A stretch of 64,000 bases of DNA, taken from contig NZ_KB217478.1 in the NCBI RefSeq assembly GCF_000331305.1, positions 4,871,595-4,935,594 on the forward strand. Direction: 5' to 3'. Made by a program: the position numbers and the translations under genes. Shown here piece by piece: positions 26,423-35,139 of the stretch; the stretch's first letter is position 1; every line of letters begins with the position of its first letter. Origin of the DNA: Calothrix sp. PCC 7103 (GTDB taxonomy: Bacteria > Cyanobacteriota > Cyanobacteriia > Cyanobacteriales > Nostocaceae). The notes under the pieces were generated by a model. The model was given only the letters and a program-made list of their open reading frames with translations. It searched no databases and was not told the DNA's origin.

Positions 26423-27094
26423 CTAAAATCGATACCTGCGAATCCTCCCATTCGCAGAAGTATCGGTAACATTCATCTCTAACGGCGCCGCATTACCTTG
26501 TGAATCAACCTTAATATGCATAACAATAGGCTTAATTTGTCCAAGTCGAATTTGACGAGTTTGGAAAATATCCTGCTTGCCAAAATCCGCTTGAACTTCT
26601 GGCATGTAATACTTTTCTAATCCGTAAACTATCGAACCATATTGATAGCGACCTCGTAACGCAACTTGATTTTCTGGTAAACTTGCAGGTAATGTACTTG
26701 TTACTCGTAACGGGCGCCAAGGTTTATTTCTATGTTCGCTATGTAAAATTACATATAAGTTAGTTCCTTCTGCAACTGGATAATACAGTGAATTAATACC
26801 AGGATATTTTTTTATTAAGTCATTCCAACCAGGTAATTTTTTCAACGTCTCAAGTCGTGAGATATCATACTCCAAAGCGACATATCGACCGCGCAACGTG
26901 TCATTAGCATCTACAGGCATTGTTCGTAAAATAACAGTCTTACCTATGTACTGTGTAAGTATTGAAGGCGCCAGTAATATGATAATAGTAATCAATTGCA
27001 GAGCAAAACTAATTAACAGGCGCCAGTACGGCAAATTTTTTTGAATCATGAATTTTGAGTCATTAAAAGGAGTTTTATCTAATTTTGCTTTCAA
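26423..27094 (-). CDS. GDYXXLXY-domain protein
   Basis: The product has 223 residues, or 207 from the internal ATG at 27046. A single N-terminal membrane segment (about 22-45) is followed by the family signature as GRYVALEYDIS, after DANDTL. These proteins accompany DUF2157 membrane proteins, and here the upstream gene is DUF2157 with a 20-base overlap if the first ATG is used. The function of the pair is unknown; location is the plasma membrane with the domain outside or in the periplasm. Confidence 0.85.
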   Translation of the reverse strand: MKAKLDKTPFNDSKFMIQKNLPYWRLLISFALQLITIIILLAPSILTQYIGKTVILRTMPVDANDTLRGRYVALEYDISRLETLKKLPGWNDLIKKYPGINSLYYPVAEGTNLYVILHSEHRNKPWRPLRVTSTLPASLPENQVALRGRYQYGSIVYGLEKYYMPEVQADFGKQDIFQTRQIRLGQIKPIVMHIKVDSQGNAAPLEMNVTDTSANGRIRRYRF

Positions 27095-28478
27095 ACCATG
27101 TACCCGTTCCTATTACTGCTAATCCGCAGAATGTTAGTACTAAGCTGCCGAAGAGTAAATCGGTTTGGTACTCGTACATACGAGTTAGGACTAATAGGGT
27201 TAGCATTAAAACGCCACCCCAAAATTCTTTACGTTCGCGCTTTTGCATGGCATGACGTATTAACAGTAAGCAGAAGAGAATATTCATTGCGTTGAAAAGT
27301 ATAACTGGGACATCGGGTACATCAATATATAGATAATTCCCTAGATAAATCCATAGATAATTTAAAAATGGCGCCAATCCGCATATTACAATCCAACTTA
27401 AAATGACTAGGTTCTTCCATCTAAATTTCTGCTGTATTAAAAATAGCCATTGAGTCACTGCAATTACACTTAAAAAAGCAATATCAATAGAAGCAGCATT
27501 ATTTAATGAAACATTTACTGGCTTTATATACGAAAGAGTTAAATCCGGCGCCTGCCAATGATAATTAAATCCAAGTATGTAAAAAAATATGCATAAACAC
27601 GCCAAAGCAAGATTGCGTGCAACTCGTTGAAAGTAACGTTTACTAACTTTAGGAAATAGCAAATCATCATAACTCCATAGCAAAGCGGGTGGGAGTATAA
27701 AGGCAAACGCAGCTAACCAAGAAAAGTTATTTGTGACGTTGAGATATTGTAATGGCTTGATATTAAACAGCAAAGTTAGAGTGAATGCTATTGCCGTTAG
27801 AATAAAACAGGTGCGCGACTTACACCAAATAGACAGTGGTACAAACACAACCCATAGTAACAGAGGCATGTGTTGGAGTATAATTACTGTCCAGCTAATA
27901 TCATTATCGACATAAGGTAGTTCGTTTGAAAAAATAAGATAACAAACTAGTACAATAACTAGTCCAAAGATTGCCAGCGTTTGCTCTTCGTAGCTGTATG
28001 CCATCAAGGTAACACCTGCACCCCACATCAGCAACAACTCGTAATTTGCCTGATTGATATGGAATAATTGCGCTATTACCGATAAATTTACACCTAACAG
28101 CAGAGCGCTAAGAATCAATAAACTCTTTCCCAGTATGTATTTTCTAAAGACTGGTTTACCTTCTAACTGTGCTTTGATAGGTTGCTGCCACAAGTAAAAT
28201 CCGGTAATATTTGTTGCAGCCAATAAACTCAGTAGCAGCAAAACTTTAATTTCTCGCGTTAGTACTTGCTCTATCGCAGCAATAAAAGTAATAGCACCAG
28301 TAACTATAAGTATGCTTGCTAGAATAATTACAGTTTTAGCGTTGCGGTTTTGTACTGTTTTCTCTAGATTTGCTTGATACTGAGTGATTTGCTGGTACTG
28401 TACATCGTTAATTATGCCAGCATCGCGCCATACTTGTAGTGAATTGCGTAATTTTGCGCGAAAATTGTCTAGTAACAT
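27075..28478 (-). CDS. DUF2157 multi-spanning membrane protein
   Basis: The product has 467 residues. The N-terminal soluble part LQVWRDAGIINDVQYQQITQ is the DUF2157 start, followed by about twelve membrane segments. The second gene of this two-gene unit is the GDYXXLXY protein. The family has no established biochemical function. No truncation seen. Confidence 0.85.
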   Translation of the reverse strand: MLLDNFRAKLRNSLQVWRDAGIINDVQYQQITQYQANLEKTVQNRNAKTVIILASILIVTGAITFIAAIEQVLTREIKVLLLLSLLAATNITGFYLWQQPIKAQLEGKPVFRKYILGKSLLILSALLLGVNLSVIAQLFHINQANYELLLMWGAGVTLMAYSYEEQTLAIFGLVIVLVCYLIFSNELPYVDNDISWTVIILQHMPLLLWVVFVPLSIWCKSRTCFILTAIAFTLTLLFNIKPLQYLNVTNNFSWLAAFAFILPPALLWSYDDLLFPKVSKRYFQRVARNLALACLCIFFYILGFNYHWQAPDLTLSYIKPVNVSLNNAASIDIAFLSVIAVTQWLFLIQQKFRWKNLVILSWIVICGLAPFLNYLWIYLGNYLYIDVPDVPVILFNAMNILFCLLLIRHAMQKRERKEFWGGVLMLTLLVLTRMYEYQTDLLFGSLVLTFCGLAVIGTGTWFESKIR

Positions 28479-28597
28479 GACGATTGAATGCGGGCAAATT
28501 GTATTTTTTAGTATGATGCTATGTTTATTAACGGTTTGTTCAAATGTGACAGTTTAATTCTTGGTTGAATATCTATATAGCTTTTACACATATTATT

Positions 28598-29554
28598 ATG
28601 GAAAAAATATCTAATTTATTACTCAAACTATCACGGCGCCTGTATGTAGATACTGAGCAACAAGAAGAGTTTATTAACGCATTAATCAATCCACAGGTAT
28701 ATAACCCTAGCATCCTTTGGTGTCGGGACAAACCAGACGACTTCAGCTTGAGTATAGCCAAACCTGTTGATTGGCAACCAGCATTTGTAGACAGGTTAGA
28801 ATTAAATCAAAAACCCGGTCAAAATCCTTTACATGAACAAGGATATTTCTACTGTTTAGATTTTTCATCAGTATTTGCCGCTTCAATTTTTTTAACAATA
28901 TCTCAACCAATTAACTTGATATTTGATATGTGTGCGGCGCCAGGAGGAAAAAGCATCTTTGCCTGGAGAGTTCTGCAACCTGAGTTACTAATTGCCAACG
29001 AAGTCATAGGTAAACGTTTAGGAATGCTATTTTCTAATTTCAAACGCTGTAAAATTACACCAACAGCAGTATTAAACCGTGATTCAAGTATTTTAGCCGA
29101 AGCCATACCAAAATCAAGCGACTTAGTAATAGTCGATGCACCCTGTTCCGGACAATCTTTACTTGCCAAAGGAGAAAAAGTACCAGGATGCTTCCATCCC
29201 ACCAACATCAATAAAAATGCCAATCGCCAAAAACGTATTATTGCTAATTCTGCTCAAATAGTGGCGCCGCAAGGTTATCTTGCATATACAACCTGCACCT
29301 ACTCACCCGAAGAAAACGAACAAGTATGCGAGTGGTTACTACAAAAATTTCCTCAGTATGAACCAGTCGAAGTAAGTCATTTAAAAGACTATCAGTCACA
29401 CTTAACTACGATACCATGTTATAGAATATTTCCTCAGTCAGGTTTAGGAGCAGGCGCCTTCGCAGCACTATTTAAAAACACCGAAACCGAAAACACAACC
29501 AAAATAAACGACGAAATCTTACAACAATTAGGTATTCGATACACCCAAATTTGA
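28598..29554 (+). CDS. RsmB/NOP-family RNA m5C methyltransferase
   Basis: I prefer ATG 28598 (MEKISNLLLKLSRRLY), giving 318 residues; an ATG-less extension to 28565 begins with TTG. The SAM site is DMCAAPGGKSI, the first catalytic Cys lies in VDAPCSGQSL, and the second, nucleophilic one in TTCTYSPEENEQV, the two-cysteine mechanism of rRNA m5C methyltransferases. Compared with RsmB it lacks the N-terminal NusB-like domain, so it is closer to short NOP2/Sun-type enzymes. The exact RNA target cannot be read from sequence. Confidence 0.88.
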   Translation: MEKISNLLLKLSRRLYVDTEQQEEFINALINPQVYNPSILWCRDKPDDFSLSIAKPVDWQPAFVDRLELNQKPGQNPLHEQGYFYCLDFSSVFAASIFLTISQPINLIFDMCAAPGGKSIFAWRVLQPELLIANEVIGKRLGMLFSNFKRCKITPTAVLNRDSSILAEAIPKSSDLVIVDAPCSGQSLLAKGEKVPGCFHPTNINKNANRQKRIIANSAQIVAPQGYLAYTTCTYSPEENEQVCEWLLQKFPQYEPVEVSHLKDYQSHLTTIPCYRIFPQSGLGAGAFAALFKNTETENTTKINDEILQQLGIRYTQI

Positions 29555-29583
29555 AATAAATGGCTTGAAAAAACGGTGCCGTT

Positions 29584-29611
29584 GTAGAGACCGAATTAAT
29601 TCGGTCTCTAC
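29584..29611. repeat. Perfect 28-bp palindrome GTAGAGACCGAATT / AATTCGGTCTCTAC
   Basis: Exact palindrome shortly after the methyltransferase gene. Compared with the copy at 16030 the central ten bases differ yet pairing remains complete. It may end the preceding transcript. Confidence 0.85.
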
Positions 29612-29667
29612 AGTGTTTAAAATTACACATTATCATCAAAATATTATGATTTATAACGGCGAGATAA

Positions 29668-29985
29668 CAAATCCTGCTTAACCTAGTTGCTTCCGCCCTT
29701 GATGATGTGGAAGCAGCAATACCATCCGCTTTGAGTAGCGGTAGTTTTTTCTTTGCAGATATTCAAAATAACCAAGTTGATGCAGCAGGGCGAAGTGTTT
29801 TGCAGTTAATTGCATTACAAGGTGAAGGCGCCGTAATTAGTAAAAGTACGGTGTTAGCTTGTCCAGATGTAGTTGAAAATACAATAAGCTTATTATTACA
29901 ACGCGAATTAATAGAAGAAGTTGACGATGGATATCGTTATCAAGTTGAGTTAATTAGACGTTGGTTTGCTGAAAATGTATATTAA
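29668..29985 (+). pseudogene. C-terminal remnant of an AAA/STAND-type ATPase
   Basis: The open frame has 105 codons after an in-frame TAA; a GTG at 29707 could start 92 residues. The sequence LDDVEAAIPSALSSGSFFF, GRSVLQLIALQGEGA and QVELIRRWFAENV matches, as I recall it, the winged-helix tail found at the ends of cyanobacterial AAA-like ATPases. The P-loop part is absent upstream. The remnant ends 22 bases before the next gene with a clear ribosome-binding site, so the pair may once have been an ATPase-effector operon. Confidence 0.55.
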
Positions 29986-30007
29986 ACAATGATGGAGGAG
30001 TTTTTGA

Positions 30008-30760
30008 GTGCTGACGGAAAATGAAATATCGAGGTTGAGAAAAGCTATTATTGCAACAATTGCATCTCCTGTTATTGGTTCAATAGAGGATTATGCTTGG
30101 GAAGCAATTTTTCATTACGTAAAAGATATTTCTCTTTCTGACCCAGCTTTAGGACGTAGCAAACTTCTTTACGATGCTGTTGATAGGGCAACTCAGACAG
30201 GATGGTCGTTAAAATCGCTTCAACTTAATAATATTAATCCTGGTAGCACATTTTTCTTTGTCATTCAAAGAGCAGATGTAATTAAAAAAGCTGTTCAGCT
30301 TGGTTTTCCTGATTTAACAGAACGTTCTTCCCCGCAAGAGTTAGGAGCGGCTATTATTAAGCATTGGAATGATAAAATTATTACCAGTAAGTTAGCGCAG
30401 AATGTAACTAATAGTTACGAAGGTATACTTTTAAAAACAATTAGAGGTACTATTTATGCTTACTGTGAATATTTACTCGAACCACTTGACCCTAATGATT
30501 TTTCTTGGGCTTGGACTGTAGATAGAATTACAGGAAAAGATGGAGCAGGTTTACAAGGAAGTATTGAAGGTAAAGCGGAACTAGTTTGGTATAAAAATCA
30601 AAAACAACTTTTTCGAGCGCGCGTGATTCCTCTGGATGTACTAATCATAAATATTGAGCGAGTTCGTCTTGAACCGGATAGATATGTAGAAACCATGATT
30701 GCTGCTTTGCGCGAACAATATAATAATATACCTAATGAGAATCCTGAATTAGAGACGTAG
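30008..30760 (+). CDS. Unidentified protein convergent with a DNA methyltransferase
   Basis: The product has 250 residues from GTG, seven bases after GGAGGAG. I do not recognise the family. The N-terminal half is helical (EISRLRKAIIATIASPVIGS, a segment with RSKLLYDAVDRATQTGW); the C-terminal half has EGKAELVWYKNQKQLFRARV, which could be an E-x-K-containing strand pair, but no full PD-(D/E)XK core is certain. Its end overlaps the 3' end of the C5 methyltransferase gene by 29 bases tail to tail. A restriction partner is possible but unproven; equally it may belong with the ATPase remnant upstream. Confidence 0.6.
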   Translation: MLTENEISRLRKAIIATIASPVIGSIEDYAWEAIFHYVKDISLSDPALGRSKLLYDAVDRATQTGWSLKSLQLNNINPGSTFFFVIQRADVIKKAVQLGFPDLTERSSPQELGAAIIKHWNDKIITSKLAQNVTNSYEGILLKTIRGTIYAYCEYLLEPLDPNDFSWAWTVDRITGKDGAGLQGSIEGKAELVWYKNQKQLFRARVIPLDVLIINIERVRLEPDRYVETMIAALREQYNNIPNENPELET

Positions 30761-31853
30761 CTATAGCTTTAGCAAGAAGGGGAGGTACAGATTCTCCAAT
30801 TTGAGAGGACATTTCTGTATATGTACCTAAAAAGTGGAATTTATCGGGAAATGAATGTAACCTTGCTGCTTCGCGTATTGTTATAGTTCTGTCTTGTGTG
30901 GGATGAAAAAATCTACCCGAACCGGGATGAAACACCCATCTTGTAATTGTTCTTGCTGGTTTATCCCAATATAACCTACCATAGGCGCCGCTGTAATGTT
31001 TTTTAGGCGCCAGTTCTGGGGGTAAATTTTTTGCATCTTGTCCTTCTTTCAAAATACGAACTCTTGCTATTTGAACAGGACTTAAAGCACGAGCGACGTG
31101 ATTTACAAGTTTTGTACTTTCAAAGCGCATCATAGCTTGATATATACTATTTACCTGTGATGGATAATTATCTTCGTTATATTCTTGTCCTGCATGTAAT
31201 GGTGGTAAATCTCCAATTGCATCTCTGACTGTAACAATTGAAGAAATGCTATTATCGAATAAGTTAAGTTGCTTTGTTGTAGATTTTTCTTCTGAATGCG
31301 TAGGTTTAGGAAAATAAGGCGTTTTATTTAAACTCGCAATAAAAAAAGCTCTGGTTCTTGTTTGCGGTATTCCATAATGTGCTGCATTCAGTGAAGCGGA
31401 AGCAACTTTATAACCAAATGACTCTAATTGCTTAGTAATTTCATACCTAACCACACCTTTATAAGCATTTAATATTTCAGGTACATTTTCCATTACTACA
31501 GAAATCGGTCGAAACTCTTCTACAAACTCTAAAAAAGTTTTGTAAAGTTGATTGCGAGACTCATCAAGACTACGACAACCCGCAGGAATATTTCTAGAGA
31601 AACCTTGACAAGGTGGACCACCAATCACTACTGTTAATTCTTCTGGTTGTAAACCAAGCCATTCACGTAATTCTCGCGGATTTACTTTACATATATCTTC
31701 ATTGACAATTTTAGCATTTGGGTAGTTATGCTTATATGTTGCCAAAGCTTTTTTATCAACCTCAATGGCACATAATGATTCAAAACCTCCCAGATGAAAC
31801 CCTGTAGTTAATCCGCCGGCGCCTGCAAATAAATCAATCAACTTGTACTTCAT
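30732..31853 (-). CDS. DNA (cytosine-5) methyltransferase
   Basis: I use the internal ATG (MKYKLIDLFAGAGG), giving about 373 residues, because this is the usual motif I start; 12 residues lie upstream in frame. Motifs are intact: FAGAGGLTTGFHLGGF (I), GGPPCQGFS with catalytic Cys (IV), VMENVPEIL (VI), QTRTRAFFIA (VIII), and TIREAARLHSFPD / QIGESVPPLLAKAI (IX-X). The target-recognition region (about 210-290) does not reveal the site. It may protect against a restriction enzyme, perhaps the convergent neighbour, or act alone. Confidence 0.92.
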   Translation of the reverse strand: MKYKLIDLFAGAGGLTTGFHLGGFESLCAIEVDKKALATYKHNYPNAKIVNEDICKVNPRELREWLGLQPEELTVVIGGPPCQGFSRNIPAGCRSLDESRNQLYKTFLEFVEEFRPISVVMENVPEILNAYKGVVRYEITKQLESFGYKVASASLNAAHYGIPQTRTRAFFIASLNKTPYFPKPTHSEEKSTTKQLNLFDNSISSIVTVRDAIGDLPPLHAGQEYNEDNYPSQVNSIYQAMMRFESTKLVNHVARALSPVQIARVRILKEGQDAKNLPPELAPKKHYSGAYGRLYWDKPARTITRWVFHPGSGRFFHPTQDRTITIREAARLHSFPDKFHFLGTYTEMSSQIGESVPPLLAKAIATSLIQDSH

Positions 31854-32040
31854 GTACAGAATGTTATAGTAATTAATTAGTACTGTCAAGAAGTATAGTA
31901 ATTTTACAAAATTTAGGCTACATAATATTGGTGGTAATTTCGGAATTGGAATTGTTAATTATATGTATGTGTTTTGGGGCGTGTTTTGGGGCTGGTTTAC
32001 GAGGTTGTAATGTGATTTTAGGTTACGGATTAAGCTGCAC

Positions 32041-32081
32041 GCCAGTCCCCTCAACGGAGGGAACCTCCGCACGGGGCTGGC
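32041..32081. repeat. Dispersed hairpin GCCAGTCCCC...CGGGGCTGGC
   Basis: Outer arms pair with one bulge and an inner stem GGAGG/CCTCC forms within the loop. This style of GC-rich repeat is common in cyanobacterial spacers; a related GC-rich one is at 42714. It stands just past the 3' end of the AAA-nuclease gene and could help end that transcript. Confidence 0.6.
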
Positions 32082-32085
32082 TCCC

Positions 32086-33636
32086 CTACGCGCGTATGAT
32101 TGTTACGTTACGTCCTTTTAAAGTTGTGGCGTTTTTGGTTTGTAAACGGTCAATTAATGCTGGTGCGTTTTTACGTCTGTCGAAAATGCATAACCATCCG
32201 TAATCTGCTTTGATTCGTGCTAAGTATGTTTCTAGTTGGTCTAAGCCTTTTTCTTCTGGGTCTTTTACTTTATCTGCCCAAGTTTTTACTTCTATTCCTA
32301 ATGTGACTTTTTTATATTTTAAGCATAAGTCCATACGACCATTTCCTATTGCATATTCCCGCTCTAATGTTCCTCCTCCATTGACGACGCGATGTAAGAA
32401 TGACATTAGTACTATATGGGGTGCTATTTCTTGGTATGATGTGGTACGAAGTAGTGGTTCTCCGTGTTGGCGCCAAAAATCTATAAATGCTTCTTTTAAA
32501 GCATCAAGGTCTAATTCGCCATCTTTATCTAACCAGGTAGGGGTAATAGTAGGTAAACTGTCTAAGGCGCCTTGAGTTAAAACACGAGGAATAATTTCTC
32601 GATAAATTGGGTTAGCTATTACTAGTCCACCATTTGGTTCTCGACGTAATAAACCTAAGTCAACTAAATATTGTCGATCGTCATCGGGTGTATTACCTAA
32701 TGTATCTCCCGCTAACATTGGTTCGATTATTGCTTTGATTCTTGTTTCAGTAAGTCTATCCGCAAGAGAATCAAGATGAGTGTCTTTACGGCAAATTAAT
32801 ATTTCTTTAGCTTGATTAATATGTTCTACTGTAATTGTTACTTGTGTATCAGTTACTAATTGTTCTACAATTTCTTTTGCTAAGGCGTTGATTAACCAAG
32901 GTTGTCCATAAGTTAAATCATAAGCCATTTGGGCTGCTTCGGCAGTAAAATTTTGTCCTGTATCTTTCGTATGCTCTTGATATAATTCTACAACTTCTTT
33001 CTCATTAAAATATCTCATTGTTAATGAGCGGTCTTTAATGTTGAACGGACTTGCTGTATTTAACCTCTCTTTACCACCAGAAGCAACCTTATAATCTCGT
33101 ACATCACGCATACCGACTAACCCTACAGATGAAGGAAAGTTTTTAGGACGCTCAGAATAGCTATCACGCAACTGCCGCAAAACAGAAATTAATACTTGGT
33201 TTTCTAGGGAATCTATTTCATCAATAAATAATACTAAAGGTCGTGGACAACTTTGTGCCCAGAGTCTGAGATTAGCTTGAATTCTCTGTCCGGGTGGCCC
33301 AGAAATCCAATCAGGGGGTTGTAAGTCGGATGGTAATCGGTCTACTATTTTATTACGCCATGCTGCCAAAATCGCTGATTCGGCGCCTCCAATATTATCT
33401 TTAAAAGCATTTCCCACTTCTACCGATAAAGTAACAGCACAGTACTCTCCCATGCTGGTTATTTGTTCAGCTAAGGCTAGTATTGCTGTAGTTTTACCCG
33501 TTTGACGTGGTGCGTGGATAACAAAATAACTACGTTGTCTAATCAAGCGCTCAAGAGAAGGCAATCGAAGGGTAGGTGACAACATATAGTGGTCGTCCCT
33601 GTTACATGGGCCTGAGATGTTGAACCAACGATACAT
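32086..33636 (-). CDS. AAA ATPase fused to a nuclease-like C-terminal domain
   Basis: From the internal ATG (MYRWFNISGPCNRDDHYML) the product has 516 residues. Residues about 10-340 are an AAA-type ATPase: FVIHAPRQTGKTTAIL (Walker A), LVLFIDEIDSLENQ (Walker B) and a winged-helix tail. The C-terminal region has REYAIGNGRMDLCLKYKK and LGIEVKTWADKVKDPEEKGL, the D...E-x-K pattern of PD-(D/E)XK nuclease-like domains, and ends at about residue 516. Such proteins are frequent in cyanobacteria and functionally uncharacterised. The neighbourhood suggests a role in conflict with foreign DNA. Confidence 0.8.
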   Translation of the reverse strand: MYRWFNISGPCNRDDHYMLSPTLRLPSLERLIRQRSYFVIHAPRQTGKTTAILALAEQITSMGEYCAVTLSVEVGNAFKDNIGGAESAILAAWRNKIVDRLPSDLQPPDWISGPPGQRIQANLRLWAQSCPRPLVLFIDEIDSLENQVLISVLRQLRDSYSERPKNFPSSVGLVGMRDVRDYKVASGGKERLNTASPFNIKDRSLTMRYFNEKEVVELYQEHTKDTGQNFTAEAAQMAYDLTYGQPWLINALAKEIVEQLVTDTQVTITVEHINQAKEILICRKDTHLDSLADRLTETRIKAIIEPMLAGDTLGNTPDDDRQYLVDLGLLRREPNGGLVIANPIYREIIPRVLTQGALDSLPTITPTWLDKDGELDLDALKEAFIDFWRQHGEPLLRTTSYQEIAPHIVLMSFLHRVVNGGGTLEREYAIGNGRMDLCLKYKKVTLGIEVKTWADKVKDPEEKGLDQLETYLARIKADYGWLCIFDRRKNAPALIDRLQTKNATTLKGRNVTIIRA

Positions 33637-34099
33637 AACAATGGAGCGCAAGCTTATTGTAACAATGCCCAGTGTAGCGCATATGAGCTAGTGTTGCGTG
33701 CCCCGAAGTAGTAAATTACAAAATGTTATATGCAACCTGAGTTCTTGTAATATATAAAAATATTGAATAGGCGCCTGCATTGTTATTAAAAATACCTGAA
33801 AAAGTGTGTTGACTGCTGTATTTACTTGTATCCTTCTACTCTCCAATGATAGAAAAACAGATGCAATCTTACTATGAGTCTTTGTCAGAGAAAGACCGTC
33901 CGCGATACGCGGCAGTTGAAGCTAAAAAGCCTGACTGCCTGACAGATTTATGTAAAAGGCAATAAAATCAAGGTCTGCACTCAAGAGAATGTAGATGGTA
34001 CGGATTATTGCCAATAACCTTTTTGTTATCTGCCGTTGGGCGCCATCTCAGTCATGCGAATGTAATTAAGTACAATAAATGTTCTATCGACTATAGCGC
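33637..34099. other. Spacer containing a transposase N-terminal remnant
   Basis: Apart from the remnant at 33846-33965 no gene is seen. The promoter of the AAA-nuclease gene should lie in the first part. AT-rich, with a GGCGCC at 33771 and another at 34039. Confidence 0.4.
33846..33965 (+). pseudogene. N-terminal remnant of an ISAzo13-like transposase
   Basis: Thirty-nine codons from an ATG: MQSYYESLSEKDRPRYAAVE is the characteristic start of ISAzo13-family transposases (YF..LSEKDRRRYAA-E). The frame breaks after AKKPDCLTDL and nothing of the catalytic domain remains. It shows that an IS once lay between the AAA gene and xisHI. Confidence 0.6.
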
Positions 34100-34435
34100 C
34101 TACTTAACTGCGTAAGGAGTAAACTGACGTTTGAAAGGTGAATAAAAGCCAATAACAATATCAGAAGCAGGTACACCTAATTCAACTAACCTTTGAGGGA
34201 CTAATTCTTCTGTACCATTATATTGAATCCATATTTTTTCATTTTCAATATCGAAATGCATTACTGGACCGAAGACGCGCTTATCATCTTGCCAACCTAC
34301 ATAATTTAATTGATAATGACCTTTTTCATCATCAAAGATTAATTGTGATTTTACTTCTCCATAACTTAGAGCAATTTCCGCATGTTCTGTTAATATTTGC
34401 TTTATAACTTTTCTATAATGTTCTAACTTATCCAT
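34100..34435 (-). CDS. xisI: XisI family protein
   Basis: The product has 111 residues: HYRKVIKQILTEHAEIALSY, then DDEKGHYQLNYVGWQDDKRV and ending SDIVIGFYSPFKRQFTPYAV, the clear XisI signature. XisH and XisI were first described as factors needed for fdxN-element excision during heterocyst differentiation, but copies are widespread in cyanobacteria and often lie in mobile regions. It overlaps xisH by 13 bases, so the two are co-translated. Confidence 0.93.
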   Translation of the reverse strand: MDKLEHYRKVIKQILTEHAEIALSYGEVKSQLIFDDEKGHYQLNYVGWQDDKRVFGPVMHFDIENEKIWIQYNGTEELVPQRLVELGVPASDIVIGFYSPFKRQFTPYAVK

Positions 34436-34839
34436 TGTTTGATCTCCTCTTTTTTCGGGTCATAAACTATTATTTTAATTTGGTGAGTTTGTACCGAAAC
34501 TTGAACAAAAGGCAACTGAAAAAAATCTTTATATGTTTCTTGTGGAACAGCTAAGTAAACTATTCGGTCAGGTTCATTAATTTCCAATGCTTGACGATAA
34601 TTAAGATATTGACCAAGTGCAGTATGAAACTCGCTAATATCTGAGCCGGAAATAAAACTTTTTATTTCAACTGCTATTTTAGCATTATCGCGTTCCGCAG
34701 CAATTGCATTGTCTGCTGCTAAATCTATGTGTACTTTAATTGACTCACTGATAGAAATCGTCAATGGGTCGCCAGTAATTTTCCACCCATCCTTAATCAA
34801 TGCATTTTTAACTTGCTGATAAAAAGCATCTCTAGCCAT
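34423..34839 (-). CDS. xisH: XisH family protein
   Basis: The product has 138 residues: MARDAFYQQVKNALIKDGWK, then HIDLAADNAIAAERDNAKIAV and VEIKSFISGSDISEFHTALGQ. The D...E-x-K arrangement is that of a restriction-endonuclease-like fold, as in known XisH structures. It is paired with xisI. No fdxN-type recombinase (xisF) is present in the window, so excision of a local element cannot be claimed. Confidence 0.93.
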   Translation of the reverse strand: MARDAFYQQVKNALIKDGWKITGDPLTISISESIKVHIDLAADNAIAAERDNAKIAVEIKSFISGSDISEFHTALGQYLNYRQALEINEPDRIVYLAVPQETYKDFFQLPFVQVSVQTHQIKIIVYDPKKEEIKQWIS

Positions 34840-35023
34840 ACATTTAGAGTACCAGTAAATCTATCTACTAAGTATAATTTTTAACTGACTTTTTGGTTAG
34901 ACTATTTTATTATAGCGTTTTAGGGGACAAGGTTCAATATTTTAAATCCACGTAAAGACGCATATCCGCCACTTTCCACAGAGCATGTAGTAGTGTAAAA
35001 GTGGGAAAAGTTAGGAGAAGGGG

Positions 35024-35092
35024 ATGAAGGTTCAATCAGTTCAGCTAAAGTACTTTAAAAAGTTTCGCGTTAATGACAACCAGAAATGGTGA
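35024..35092 (+). pseudogene. N-terminal stub of a RecF/AAA-like ATPase
   Basis: ATG after AGGAGAAGGGG, coding MKVQSVQLKYFKKFR, the first beta strand and turn of RecF/SMC-like ATPases (usually MKI..L.L.NF..F), then a stop after 22 codons. A second fragment in another frame (DGESVWFYIIESGN, 35074-35136) follows. The good ribosome-binding site suggests the gene was real and has been gutted by deletion. The family assignment rests on a short stretch. Confidence 0.35.
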
Positions 35093-35139
35093 TGGAGAAT
35101 CAGTTTGGTTTTATATTATAGAGTCAGGGAACTAAAGCT

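Noticed and set aside
31928-32203. 91-codon plus-strand frame
   Set aside because: Runs through a GC-rich dispersed repeat and antisense to the end of the AAA-nuclease gene.
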